From Methylovorus sp035565335 (GTDB lineage: Bacteria > Pseudomonadota > Gammaproteobacteria > Burkholderiales > Methylophilaceae), in assembly GCA_035565335.1 (NCBI GenBank), contig DATMSO010000029.1, positions 1-39,657 on the forward strand: a stretch of 39,657 nt of DNA. Direction: 5' to 3'. The position numbers were made by a program, and so were the translations under genes. Below the pieces are notes generated by a model. The model saw only the letters and a list, made by a program, of their open reading frames with translations. It was not told the DNA's origin and searched no databases. Positions 7,865-15,571 of this stretch are shown piece by piece. The first letter of the stretch is position 1; every line of letters starts with the position of its first letter.

Positions 7865-8710
7865 ATGCGGCATTGGAAAAAAAGGTTGGCAGGCATGGCA
7901 GTGACAAGAGCGGTAATCGATTTCAGGCGGGGTGAAACGCCCATCAGCGAGGCGGAGCAGCAGCCTGCGTCCTATGCGCTGCAGCTGGATCACGTATCCA
8001 AAAGCTATCAGCTGCACGGAGAGCCGCTCAAGGTGCTGGATGATATTCAGCTGGATATCCGCGCGGGCGAGTTTGTGTCCATCGTCGGTGCCAGCGGTTG
8101 CGGCAAGTCCACGCTGCTGCGCCTGATCACCGGCCTGGATGCGCAGTACCAGGGCAATATCGTTTACCAGGGCCAGCGCATTTCAGGCACCTCGCTCGAC
8201 CGCAGCATCGTGTTTCAGGAGCATCGGCTGTTTCCCTGGCTGACGGTGGAAGAAAACATTCTGCTGGCTTTCTCTGCCACCGATGTGCCGCAGCAGGAGC
8301 GCCATGCCCGCGTCAAGGCGCAGATTGCCACCGTAGGCCTGACCGGGTTTGAGAAGGCTTACCCGCATCAGATTTCAGGCGGCATGTCACAACGCGTGGC
8401 GATTGCCCGCGCGCTGGTGCTACGTCCGCAGCTGTTGCTGCTCGATGAGCCATTTGGCGCGCTGGATGTATTGACCCGCATGAAGCTGCAGCACGAGTTG
8501 CAGCGCCTGTGGGAACACGAAGGATTAACCACCGTGCTGGTGACCCATGATGTGGAAGAAGCCGTCTTTCTGGGCGACCGCATTGTGGTGATGACCTCGC
8601 ACCCCGGACGCATAAAACGCATTGTTCCCGTGAAACTGCCACGCCCGCGCATCCGTTCGGCGAGCGAGTTTCAGCGCATACGCGACGATGTACTGAGCGA
8701 TTTTATTTGA
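7865..8710 (+). CDS. ABC importer ATPase, SsuB/TauB-like
   Basis: A 281-residue ATP-binding subunit. Walker A is GASGCGKST (residues 75-83), the Q-loop is in FQEHRLFPW (about 118), the signature is SGGMSQ (171-176), and Walker B is LLLLDEP (190-196). FQEHRLFPWLTV and the C-terminal LPRPR are typical of the nitrate/sulfonate/taurine subfamily. It energises import through the two permeases further down the operon, using the binding protein from the preceding operon. Start choice is open: ATG 7865 or ATG 7895 (ten codons later); neither has a strong ribosome binding site. It is the first gene of a long operon that then encodes TonB, ExbB, ExbD, two permeases and a desulfinase homologue. Confidence 0.9.
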   Translation: MRHWKKRLAGMAVTRAVIDFRRGETPISEAEQQPASYALQLDHVSKSYQLHGEPLKVLDDIQLDIRAGEFVSIVGASGCGKSTLLRLITGLDAQYQGNIVYQGQRISGTSLDRSIVFQEHRLFPWLTVEENILLAFSATDVPQQERHARVKAQIATVGLTGFEKAYPHQISGGMSQRVAIARALVLRPQLLLLDEPFGALDVLTRMKLQHELQRLWEHEGLTTVLVTHDVEEAVFLGDRIVVMTSHPGRIKRIVPVKLPRPRIRSASEFQRIRDDVLSDFI

Positions 8711-8746
8711 TGCGCAATTTACTTATTACTTATCGAAAGGAGAAAG

Positions 8747-9586
8747 GTGATGTCTAGTCTTTCGAGCTCCACGGCAAGGTATACGAAATCTGGCGCCTTG
8801 CCGGATATTGAGCAAAATTTATCGGTGCTTAAAGACGCGGTGGCGCGTGCTGTCTCCGATGGCGGCGAGCGTTTTGGGCTTTACCGCAATCGGGCTCTGG
8901 AGCAGCTGGAAAGCTCCGGCAAATTGCTCAACCAGCGTAATAGCGGCATCGTGGCCTTGGTGGTGCTGGCGCATATTGTGGGTATTTCCGCCTATCTGGA
9001 ATCCCAGCGCGTGCCGCCCAAGCCACCTGCCCCCAAAGAAGTCGTGATCGAGTTCATCAAGCCCGCTCCCAAGGTTGAGCCTGAAAAGAAAATCGAGCCA
9101 CCACCACCACCGCCACCCAAGGTGGAGCGCAAGCCGCAGCCCGCGAAGCCGGTGCAGGCGCTGAAAACCGCCCCTGCCGAGCCGGATATCAAGCCGAACG
9201 ACATGACCGTGCAGGAAAACACCACCGCCCAACATACGCCGGAGCCTGTGCAGGCCGTGCCCACACCGCCGCCAGCGCCACCGGCACCCAAGGAGGAGCC
9301 GCTGACCGAGGCGGTCGGCTATGCCGGTTACCTGAATAATCCGCCGCCAGAGTATCCATCATTTGCCCAGCGGCAGGGGTGGGAAGGCAAGGTCATTCTG
9401 CGGGTGCGCGTGCTGGCAAGCGGCAAGCCCGGTGCGGTAGAAATCAAGCAATCCAGCGGACGCAAGACCCTGGATGAGGCTGCGCTCGAGGTCGTCAAAA
9501 ACTGGGTATTTGCTCCGGCCAAGCGGGGCAGCACTCCGGTCGATGGTTGGGCAACCGTGCCCATCGAATTCAGGCTGGCCAAATAA
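8747..9586 (+). CDS. tonB: TonB energy-transducing protein
   Basis: A 279-residue TonB. A single membrane segment (IVALVVLAHIVGISAYL) lies around residues 65-81, followed by a long proline-rich periplasmic stretch (KPPAPKE, PPPPPPPK, PTPPPAPPAPKE). A C-terminal TonB domain carries the YP...GWEGKVILRVRV...SSGRKTLDEAALEVVKNWVFAPA pattern. The roughly 60-residue cytoplasmic extension before the membrane segment is longer than in E. coli TonB, where the anchor is almost at the N-terminus. AAGGAGAAAGG precedes the ATG. Its place inside an ABC importer operon, with exbB and exbD next, indicates a dedicated energiser for the TonB-dependent receptor at 19266-21716. Confidence 0.92.
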   Translation: MMSSLSSSTARYTKSGALPDIEQNLSVLKDAVARAVSDGGERFGLYRNRALEQLESSGKLLNQRNSGIVALVVLAHIVGISAYLESQRVPPKPPAPKEVVIEFIKPAPKVEPEKKIEPPPPPPPKVERKPQPAKPVQALKTAPAEPDIKPNDMTVQENTTAQHTPEPVQAVPTPPPAPPAPKEEPLTEAVGYAGYLNNPPPEYPSFAQRQGWEGKVILRVRVLASGKPGAVEIKQSSGRKTLDEAALEVVKNWVFAPAKRGSTPVDGWATVPIEFRLAK

Positions 9587-9643
9587 AACGGTCAAGTAAA
9601 TCGACGGCTGCTAACTCGGTATCCAATCGAATTCAAGTTAAAC

Positions 9644-9670
9644 AGTTAAGTTAATAAATAGTTAAGTTAA
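9644..9670 (+). repeat. Short direct repeat in the leader of exbB
   Basis: AGTTAAGTTAA occurs at 9644-9654 and again at 9660-9670; the second copy runs into the AAGG ribosome binding site of exbB. It lies in the 94-base gap between tonB and exbB, the largest gap inside this operon. No function can be assigned. Confidence 0.4.
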
Positions 9671-9680
9671 GGAAAACATC

Positions 9681-10391
9681 ATGGCAATCAGCGCATCAAC
9701 CTCTCTCATCGTCGACAGTGTGCTTTGGACACTCGTCGCATTTTCCGTCGTTACCTGGACCTTGCTCGCCGTTAAAGGCGTGCAGAATTTCCGTGCCGGC
9801 TACCAGAATAAACGCTACAAACAGGCCTTCTGGGCAGCGCCGGATTTGCTCTCGGCAGCCGAGATCAGCGAATTCAATGGCCCGGCTGCCCGTGTGGCCC
9901 AGGCCGGGTTCAATGCCCTGCGTGATGCGGATACCCCAGGTCAGCATGATCTGGAACATAGCGGCGAACGCCAGGACTTGCTGGAGCGCTCATTGCGCCA
10001 GCAGATTCTGAAAGAGCGTCGCAGTTTGGAAAGCGGCCTGGCCGTGCTCGCCAGCATTGGCAGCACCTCGCCGTTTGTCGGTCTGTTTGGCACCGTGTGG
10101 GGCATCATGCATGCGCTGACCGATATCGGTCGCCTGGGTACGGCAAGCCTGGAAGTGGTCGCTGGCCCGATCGGTGAGGCGCTGGTGGCAACCGGCCTGG
10201 GCATTGCCGTGGCGGTGCCTGCCGTGCTGGCCTACAACTTCTTTACCCGCCGTCTCAAGCTCGCCAGCGGCGATCTGGACGATTTCGCTGCCGACCTGAT
10301 CAACCTGTCGCGCAAGGTGTCCTTCCGCAACAGCCGCAAGCCTGATACGGCACCATCCGTGGTCAATATCAAAAAAGAGGCGTTCGCATAA
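9681..10391 (+). CDS. exbB: ExbB/TolQ family proton channel subunit
   Basis: A 236-residue protein of the MotA/TolQ/ExbB family: an N-terminal membrane segment (about residues 10-30), a cytoplasmic loop, then two further segments within the conserved block around LASIGSTSPFVGLFGTVWGIMHAL and GPIGEALVATGLGIAVAVPAVLAYN. With ExbD it forms the proton-driven motor that energises TonB in the inner membrane. AAGGA precedes the ATG. Its stop overlaps the start of exbD in a TAATG arrangement. Confidence 0.93.
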   Translation: MAISASTSLIVDSVLWTLVAFSVVTWTLLAVKGVQNFRAGYQNKRYKQAFWAAPDLLSAAEISEFNGPAARVAQAGFNALRDADTPGQHDLEHSGERQDLLERSLRQQILKERRSLESGLAVLASIGSTSPFVGLFGTVWGIMHALTDIGRLGTASLEVVAGPIGEALVATGLGIAVAVPAVLAYNFFTRRLKLASGDLDDFAADLINLSRKVSFRNSRKPDTAPSVVNIKKEAFA

Positions 10392-10798
10392 TGGCATTCT
10401 CTACAAGTAACGATACCGATGAGGTTTTGAGCGAGATCAACATCACCCCGCTGGTGGATGTGATGCTGGTGCTTCTGGTGGCTTTCATCGTCACCATTCC
10501 CGTGCTGAATAACGCGATTACGGTCAATCTGCCGAAGACCGCGCCCACGCAGTCTGCCGAGCAGAAAAAAGCCGTCAGCCTGAGTGTGGATGCGCAGGGC
10601 AAGGTATTTATCGACAAGCGCGAGCTGCCAGTGGCCGATGTCGAGCGCGAGCTTAAATCGCTGCATGCGGCCGACCCAGACCTGAGCTTGCATCTGAGCT
10701 CCGATGAGTCGGTGAATTACGGCACTGTGGCCAAAGTCATGGCCGCCATTGAGCGGGCAGGCATTACTCGCCTGGCCGTGCTGACCAACGCAGAATAA
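10391..10798 (+). CDS. exbD: ExbD/TolR family motor subunit
   Basis: A 135-residue single-pass protein. The membrane segment contains the essential aspartate in the typical context INITPLVDVMLVLLVAFIV (Asp near residue 24), followed by a periplasmic domain. It pairs with ExbB to couple the proton gradient to TonB. The start codon shares one base with the exbB stop (TAATG), so the two are coupled. The first importer permease begins 13 bases further on, tying the TonB motor and the ABC importer into one transcript. Confidence 0.93.
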   Translation: MAFSTSNDTDEVLSEINITPLVDVMLVLLVAFIVTIPVLNNAITVNLPKTAPTQSAEQKKAVSLSVDAQGKVFIDKRELPVADVERELKSLHAADPDLSLHLSSDESVNYGTVAKVMAAIERAGITRLAVLTNAE

Positions 10799-10811
10799 CG
10801 GGCACAGGCAA

Positions 10812-11618
10812 ATGAGTATTGGTATTCGGGCCGCCATTGGCCTTAACAGGGTTGCCGGGCGGGTGAACTATCGCCAGCTCAAGCTTGCTGCGTTTATCTC
10901 GCCAGTGCTGCTGTTGCTGGTATGGGGCTGGATCAGCCATCTGCAGCTGATCTCACCGCAGCTGCTGGCATCCCCGCTGGAGGTGGCCAGCACTTTTCAG
11001 GAGCTGCTGACCTCAGGCGAGCTGCAGGAGCATCTGGGCAAAAGCCTGTCGCGCCTGGTTCTGGGTTATAGCCTGGGTGCTTCTGCGGGGCTGCTGTTCG
11101 GCATCCTCATGGCCTTGTCCAAAAACGTGGAGGCGCTGTGCGCACCGCTGTTCCACGCCATACGCCAGATCCCCACCATTGCGCTGATCCCGGTTTTTAT
11201 CCTGCTGCTGGGCGTGGATGAAAGTTTCAAGATCGCCATCGTCATCAAGGCTTCCTTTTTCACCGTGGCGCTGGCCGCGTTTGAAGCCACGCGTGGCGTG
11301 TCGGTCAATTATCTGGAAGTTGCCCGCGTCTACCGGCTGCCATGGACCACGCTCTACGGCAAAGTCATCATCCCGGCTATTTTCCCGCCGGTGCTTACCG
11401 GCTTGCGCATTGCCTTTGCCCGGTCGTGGACCGTGCTGGTGGCTGCCGAGCTGCTGGTGGCCGATAGTGGTCTGGGGCAGATGATGCAGATGGGTCGCGA
11501 TATGTTCCGCCTGGATATCGTGCTGGTCGGCGTGGTGCTGACGGGCCTGATCGGGTTTTGCATTGATCGCAGTTTTAAATGGGGCGAAGCCCATCTTGTG
11601 CGCTGGCGCGTTGCCTGA
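10812..11618 (+). CDS. ABC importer permease 1, SsuC/TauC-like
   Basis: A 268-residue inner-membrane permease of the nitrate/sulfonate/taurine class with about six hydrophobic segments. The cytoplasmic EAA loop that docks the ATPase is visible as EVARVYRLPWTTLYGKVIIPAIFPPVLTGLR. It is one of two adjacent, clearly paralogous permeases; ssuC and tauC systems normally have one gene whose product forms a homodimer, so a heterodimeric channel is likely here. It follows exbD closely and is followed by permease 2 after 12 bases. Confidence 0.9.
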   Translation: MSIGIRAAIGLNRVAGRVNYRQLKLAAFISPVLLLLVWGWISHLQLISPQLLASPLEVASTFQELLTSGELQEHLGKSLSRLVLGYSLGASAGLLFGILMALSKNVEALCAPLFHAIRQIPTIALIPVFILLLGVDESFKIAIVIKASFFTVALAAFEATRGVSVNYLEVARVYRLPWTTLYGKVIIPAIFPPVLTGLRIAFARSWTVLVAAELLVADSGLGQMMQMGRDMFRLDIVLVGVVLTGLIGFCIDRSFKWGEAHLVRWRVA

Positions 11619-11630
11619 GGAGTGATCATC

Positions 11631-12425
11631 ATGCGTTCAATTTCATCTTTCTTGTCCGGACTTTCCCTGGGGCGTCGCGCCGTCGGGCTTATCCTGCCTT
11701 TGCTGCTGCTCCTGGGCTGGCAATACATGTCCACGCGCGGCGCCTCGTTTGCCTATGCTTTTTCCTCGGTATCGCAAATGCAGGACGCCTTGCGCGAACT
11801 CATCACCAGCGGCGATCTGCAGCTCAATCTGGCGGCCAGCCTGCAGCGCGCGCTGACCGGTCTCGCCATTGGCGGCACATTTGGCCTGCTGCTGGGTATT
11901 TCCATGGCAAGCTCCCGCCTCATCGATACCTCCGTCGGCCCGCTTTACCATATCCTGCGTCAGGTGCCGCTCATGGGCCTGGTCCCGGTATTCAGCCTGT
12001 GGCTGGGCAATGGTGATACCGCCAAGCTGTTCATCGTCTGCCTGTCGGCATTTTTTCCGCTGGTGCTGGCGACCTATGAAAGCCTGCGCCAGGTAGACAG
12101 CAAATTCCTAGAAGTGGGCAATGTGCTCAAGCTGAGCCGGGCGCAGCAGTTCCGCCATATTCTGCTGCCCGCCGCCTTGCCGAATATTTTTACCGGGGTG
12201 TCGTTTGCGCTGGCCATGGCCTGGCTGTCTACCATCGGCAGTGAAATCCTTTTCAATGCTGGCGCCGGCCTGGGCAATCTCATGATGAATGCCGAAATGA
12301 ATGCGCGCATGGATATCCTGGTGGTCGTGACCATCCTGATCGGCATCGTCGGTTATCTGCTGACCTTTGTGCTGTACCGCATCACGGCTTACCTGTTCCG
12401 CTGGCGCAAAACTTCCAGCGAATAA
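11631..12425 (+). CDS. ABC importer permease 2, SsuC/TauC-like
   Basis: A 264-residue permease with the same architecture as its upstream neighbour. The EAA loop reads EVGNVLKLSRAQQFRHILLPAALPNIFTGVSFAL. I start it at the ATG at 11631, eight bases after AGGAG, rather than at an in-frame GTG at 11622 that would overlap that ribosome binding site. With permease 1 it probably forms a heterodimeric translocation path served by the SsuB-like ATPase. A DszB-like protein gene begins 38 bases downstream. Confidence 0.9.
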   Translation: MRSISSFLSGLSLGRRAVGLILPLLLLLGWQYMSTRGASFAYAFSSVSQMQDALRELITSGDLQLNLAASLQRALTGLAIGGTFGLLLGISMASSRLIDTSVGPLYHILRQVPLMGLVPVFSLWLGNGDTAKLFIVCLSAFFPLVLATYESLRQVDSKFLEVGNVLKLSRAQQFRHILLPAALPNIFTGVSFALAMAWLSTIGSEILFNAGAGLGNLMMNAEMNARMDILVVVTILIGIVGYLLTFVLYRITAYLFRWRKTSSE

Positions 12426-12463
12426 CCACCTTCACTACAACGCCATAACAACAATAACTCACC

Positions 12464-13495
12464 ATGACTGCTACGACCGTGTTTACCTATACCCGCTCCC
12501 CTGTTCCCACGCCATTGGGGTTGGCGATACAACTGGGACTGCTGGAGCGGGAGTTTGCAGGGGATATCCCGCTGCGCTCGCTGATCGAGTCGGACAAACC
12601 TTCCGACCTGGTCTCGCATTTTGACCACCGGTTGCCGAATCTCTTTCGCCAGGGCGGCAATACCCCCGCCATCTGGGCCAAAGCCAATGGCAGCGATACC
12701 CGCGTTATCGGTATCAGCTGGACCGACGAATACCAGGCCATCATCACGCTGCCCGGTTCGGGCATACGCACCGCGCGCGATCTCAAAGACCGCCGCGTCG
12801 GCATTCCCATCCACCAGATTTCCAGCGATTACAATCGCGCCGCGGCCCTACGGGCCTTTTATGTGACGCTGGAGCAGGCCGGGCTGGGGCTGCGCGACAT
12901 CGCGCTGGTCGAGTTGCCGGATTCCGCCTATATCACCGTCAACGATATTGATCGTCCAGGCGGCTGGGGCCACGCCCGGCATGGCTATGTCAACGAGGTA
13001 TACGCCCTGGTGCGCGGCGAAGTCGATGCCATTTACGTCAAGGATGTGCGCGGCGCCGAAATCACCCATCTGCTGGGCGCCCATATTGTGTTCGACCTCG
13101 GCTTTCATCCCGACCCCTACATCCGCATCAGCAACTGTGCGCCCAGGCCGCTCACCGTCAACGCCGATACCGTTGCCCAGCATCCCGATGTGGTGGAGCG
13201 CTTTTTGCGGCAAGTGGTCAGTGCTGGGCTTTGGGCAAAAAAACACCGCGCGCAAAGCCTGCGCCTGATCGGACATGAAACCGGCTGGTCTGAGGCCTGG
13301 CTGGATAAAGTACTGGGGCCGGACTTTAACCAGAACCTGGTCATCACCCTCAATCAGCAAGCCATCCACGGCCTTAGCATCGCCAAGCAGTTCCTGCTTG
13401 AGCACCACTTCATCGAGCAGGATGTCGACATCGCCGCCTGGATAGACCCTCTGCCGCTGGAACGCGCTCACAACAATGTGCGAAGGATTGCCTGA
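12464..13495 (+). CDS. DszB-like protein, paralogue 2, catalytic Cys replaced by Ser
   Basis: A 343-residue homologue of the desulfinases at 5406 and 14330, again without signal peptide. The His and Arg of the DszB triad are kept (His52 in SHFDHRLP, Arg62 in RQGGN, ten residues apart), but the nucleophile position is serine: YTRSPVPTPLG, Ser12, where both paralogues have TRCPVPT. The codon is an unambiguous TCC. In DszB the cysteine is essential, so this copy may bind a sulfinate or sulfonate without cleaving it, use different chemistry, or act as a partner subunit. It is the last gene of the ABC/TonB operon, directly behind the permeases, where a cytoplasmic binding or sensing role would make sense (inference). 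Confidence 0.78.
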   Translation: MTATTVFTYTRSPVPTPLGLAIQLGLLEREFAGDIPLRSLIESDKPSDLVSHFDHRLPNLFRQGGNTPAIWAKANGSDTRVIGISWTDEYQAIITLPGSGIRTARDLKDRRVGIPIHQISSDYNRAAALRAFYVTLEQAGLGLRDIALVELPDSAYITVNDIDRPGGWGHARHGYVNEVYALVRGEVDAIYVKDVRGAEITHLLGAHIVFDLGFHPDPYIRISNCAPRPLTVNADTVAQHPDVVERFLRQVVSAGLWAKKHRAQSLRLIGHETGWSEAWLDKVLGPDFNQNLVITLNQQAIHGLSIAKQFLLEHHFIEQDVDIAAWIDPLPLERAHNNVRRIA

Positions 13496-13519
13496 ACTTT
13501 TTTCAATGCCTCCGTAACC

Positions 13520-13546
13520 AAAAAGCCTGCAGATGCAGGCTTTTTT
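13520..13546. terminator. Bidirectional terminator between convergent units
   Basis: An 11-bp stem AAAAAGCCTGC / GCAGGCTTTTT with an AGAT loop, T-rich on both strands. It lies 24 bases after the desulfinase-2 stop on the plus strand and 26 bases past the peroxiredoxin stop on the minus strand, so it can end both converging transcripts. Confidence 0.9.
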
Positions 13547-13572
13547 ATTGAGAGTACGGATGACTTCCTGGT

Positions 13573-14214
13573 TTATTTGTTGGGTTGAGGCGTCAGCCGC
13601 AGATACGGTTTGACTGTCTTGAAACCCTTGGGGAATTTGGCCTTGAGGATGTCCGGGTCGGTCAGCGATGGCACGATGACGACATCGTCACCGTCTTTCC
13701 AGTTGGCCGGGGTGGCCACGCTGTGGTATTCGGTGAGTTGCAGCGAATCGATCACGCGCAGGATTTCGTCAAAATTGCGGCCGGTGCTGGCGGGATAGGT
13801 CAGCGTCAGGCGGACTTTCTTGTGCGGGTCGATGACAAATACCGAGCGCACGGTGGCGGTGGTGCTGGCATTAGGGTGGATGAGGTCATACAGCGTGGAG
13901 ACCTTTTTATCAGCATCCGCCAGGATGGGGAAATTCACCGTGGTGCCCTGGGTGTCGTTGATGTCCTTGATCCAGCCATGGTGCGACTCGACGGGATCAA
14001 CGGAAAGCGCCAATACCTTGACATTGCGTTTCTTGAATTCATCGGCGAGCTTGGCGGTGGCGCCGAGTTCGGTGGTGCACACCGGGGTGTAGTCGGCCGG
14101 GTGGGAAAACAGTATGCCCCAGCTGTCGCCTAGCCATTCGTGGAACGAGATGGGGCCAATGCTGGAGTCCTGGGTGAAGTCGGGGGCGGTATCGCCGAGT
14201 TTGAGAGAAGCCAT
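13573..14214 (-). CDS. lsfA: 1-Cys peroxiredoxin (Prx6/LsfA type)
   Basis: A 213-residue peroxiredoxin of the long 1-Cys (Prx6) class. The peroxidatic cysteine is Cys46 in PADYTPVCTTEL, and I find no other cysteine in the protein, so resolution must come from an outside thiol. The C-terminal extension (YHSVATPANWKDGDDVVIVPS) is typical of the class. LsfA of Pseudomonas is a sulfate-starvation-induced member encoded beside ssu genes, which fits this position next to sulfur-scavenging genes; the symbol is given on that basis. AGGAGG precedes the ATG. It probably shares the transcript of the desulfinase-3 gene 115 bases upstream; it would protect against oxidant formed by the flavin monooxygenases. 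Confidence 0.88.
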   Translation of the reverse strand: MASLKLGDTAPDFTQDSSIGPISFHEWLGDSWGILFSHPADYTPVCTTELGATAKLADEFKKRNVKVLALSVDPVESHHGWIKDINDTQGTTVNFPILADADKKVSTLYDLIHPNASTTATVRSVFVIDPHKKVRLTLTYPASTGRNFDEILRVIDSLQLTEYHSVATPANWKDGDDVVIVPSLTDPDILKAKFPKGFKTVKPYLRLTPQPNK

Positions 14215-14329
14215 GCTTGCCTCCTGATATGCATTGCCCGCCCTGACCGTGTTGGCCGGGGCGGGCGGATTAACGAGAGTAAGAAACTACAGTAATTCCA
14301 GACGGAATCACAATCAAGCTCAGCAGGAC

Positions 14330-15355
14330 TTATGCTGCCTTTTGCTTGCGGGTGCGCAGGAGTTCATCCAGCGGGCCAGGAGCAATCCAGTTGGCCACAT
14401 CAAAATCAGATTTGAGGTAGCCCCATTTGAACAGGAAGTCTTTGTAGGCAGTGAGGCCAGCAATCGACAGATCATCCAGCGAGGTGCCTTGCTTGAGGTG
14501 AATGTCATTGCCATAGGCTTTGCGCACCCACTCGTCGCTGGAATGCGATTCCTTGGCGATGTAGCTAACGGTGTCAGCTTCATGCGCGGCGGCCCAGTCG
14601 GCCACATCCAGAATCTTGCTGAGGAAGCGCACGACCAGGTCAGGGCGTTGCTCCAGCAGGGCATTGTCGACCGTGATCGGACGTGGTGCGCTGTTGTTGG
14701 CACGCGCGATAGGATCCGGATGCTGGCGTACGTCATATAGCGTCACGACGCCGTGCTTGTGCGCTTCTTCCACACCGCGGGCACCCTTGACGTAAATGGC
14801 ATCGACCTTGCCGGCTTTCAGTGCTTCAAATTCGGTGGCATAAGGCGTGTGGCTGGATGTCCAGCCCACCCCGGCACCGCCCTGAGGCACGGGCAGGTCA
14901 ATAAACTGGATATCGTCTGCGCTCAGACCGGCGGTTTCCAGGGTGACGACAATGCCGCGCAGGGCACTGGCGCGCTGGTGGTCTATGCTGATGTTATTGA
15001 GCGGCAGGGCAATACGCTTGCCTTTCAGGTCGGCCACGCTGGTGATGCCGGAGCCCGGCAGGGTGACGACCAGCTGGGCTTCGTCCACCCAGTTAAGGCC
15101 GATCACGCGGGTGTCGGTGCCATTAGCACGCGCCCAGATGGCAGGCACGCTGCCGCCTTGGCGGAATGAGTGTGGCAAGCGATGATCATAGTGCGACTCG
15201 CGCAGGTCGGCGTCGGTCACTTCCTGCAGGGTTTTGATGCTGATGTGATCGGGGGCGAATTCCTGGGCAAACCAGTTTTCACGGGCGGCCAGCCCCAGCG
15301 GGGTCGGCACGGGGCAGCGGGTGTACCAGATACTATCAATGGCAGTAACAGACAT
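14330..15355 (-). CDS. DszB-like sulfinate desulfinase, paralogue 3
   Basis: A 341-residue homologue of the proteins at 5406 and 12464, without signal peptide. All three DszB catalytic positions are present: Cys14 in YTRCPVPTPLG, His55 in SHYDHRLP, Arg65 in RQGGS. Apart from the nucleophile it resembles the Cys-to-Ser copy at 12464 (shared TPLGLA, HRLP, FRQGG, PAIWA.ANG.DTRVIG), so those two are probably the closer pair. I infer a cytoplasmic sulfinate desulfinase releasing sulfite. It lies alone on the minus strand ahead of the 1-Cys peroxiredoxin, with a weak -24/-12 element and one good activator site upstream. AGGAG stands before the ATG. Confidence 0.8.
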   Translation of the reverse strand: MSVTAIDSIWYTRCPVPTPLGLAARENWFAQEFAPDHISIKTLQEVTDADLRESHYDHRLPHSFRQGGSVPAIWARANGTDTRVIGLNWVDEAQLVVTLPGSGITSVADLKGKRIALPLNNISIDHQRASALRGIVVTLETAGLSADDIQFIDLPVPQGGAGVGWTSSHTPYATEFEALKAGKVDAIYVKGARGVEEAHKHGVVTLYDVRQHPDPIARANNSAPRPITVDNALLEQRPDLVVRFLSKILDVADWAAAHEADTVSYIAKESHSSDEWVRKAYGNDIHLKQGTSLDDLSIAGLTAYKDFLFKWGYLKSDFDVANWIAPGPLDELLRTRKQKAA

Positions 15356-15423
15356 GTGAGCTCCTGATGATGATGTTAACTAAAGGTTTAAAGCACGAAT
15401 ATTTGGAAATACCTCAATGTGTT

Positions 15424-15439
15424 CGCAGATTTCATACCA
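15424..15439 (-). promoter_or_regulatory. Probable sigma-54 promoter of desulfinase 3 and peroxiredoxin (weaker match)
   Basis: Read on the minus strand, TGGTATGAAATCTGCG has GG and GC ten bases apart with moderate agreement to consensus. The predicted leader is about 58 bases, similar to the other units. A second minus-strand candidate at 15498-15513 has a better -24 half, but it would leave a long leader and lie too close to the activator sites. Confidence 0.45.
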
Positions 15440-15521
15440 GCGTCGCAGAAGAGATGCGGCAAAAAAACCTGATTTAAAAACAGAGGCTTAATGTGCCTGC
15501 CAGAGGCGTGCCGCCAGCGGG

Positions 15522-15571
15522 ATGACTGGCTCCCAACAGGCGGCATGGCAGTTCTGCTTCTCAGGCAACAG
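15522..15571. promoter_or_regulatory. Activator sites (UAS) upstream of desulfinase 3
   Basis: Site 15554-15571, CTGCTTCTCAGGCAACAG, matches the best dyad at 15 of 18 positions. It overlaps the last codons and stop of the ABC exporter gene ending at 15561. A second site starting 32 bp away (15522-15539) keeps only the CAACAG arm. The pair lies about 85-130 bp upstream of the minus-strand promoter at 15424. Confidence 0.5.

Noticed and set aside
5406..15355. Calling the three NMT1-fold proteins periplasmic substrate-binding proteins
   Set aside because: None has a signal peptide, whereas the true binding protein at 6499 does; two keep the full Cys/His/Arg set of DszB and one keeps His/Arg.
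15498..15513. A second minus-strand -24/-12 candidate (CGGCACGCCTCTGGCA)
   Set aside because: The -24 half is good, but the -12 half deviates. It would nearly touch the activator sites at 15522-15571 and leave a leader of about 130 bases; the element at 15424 fits the spacing of the other units better.
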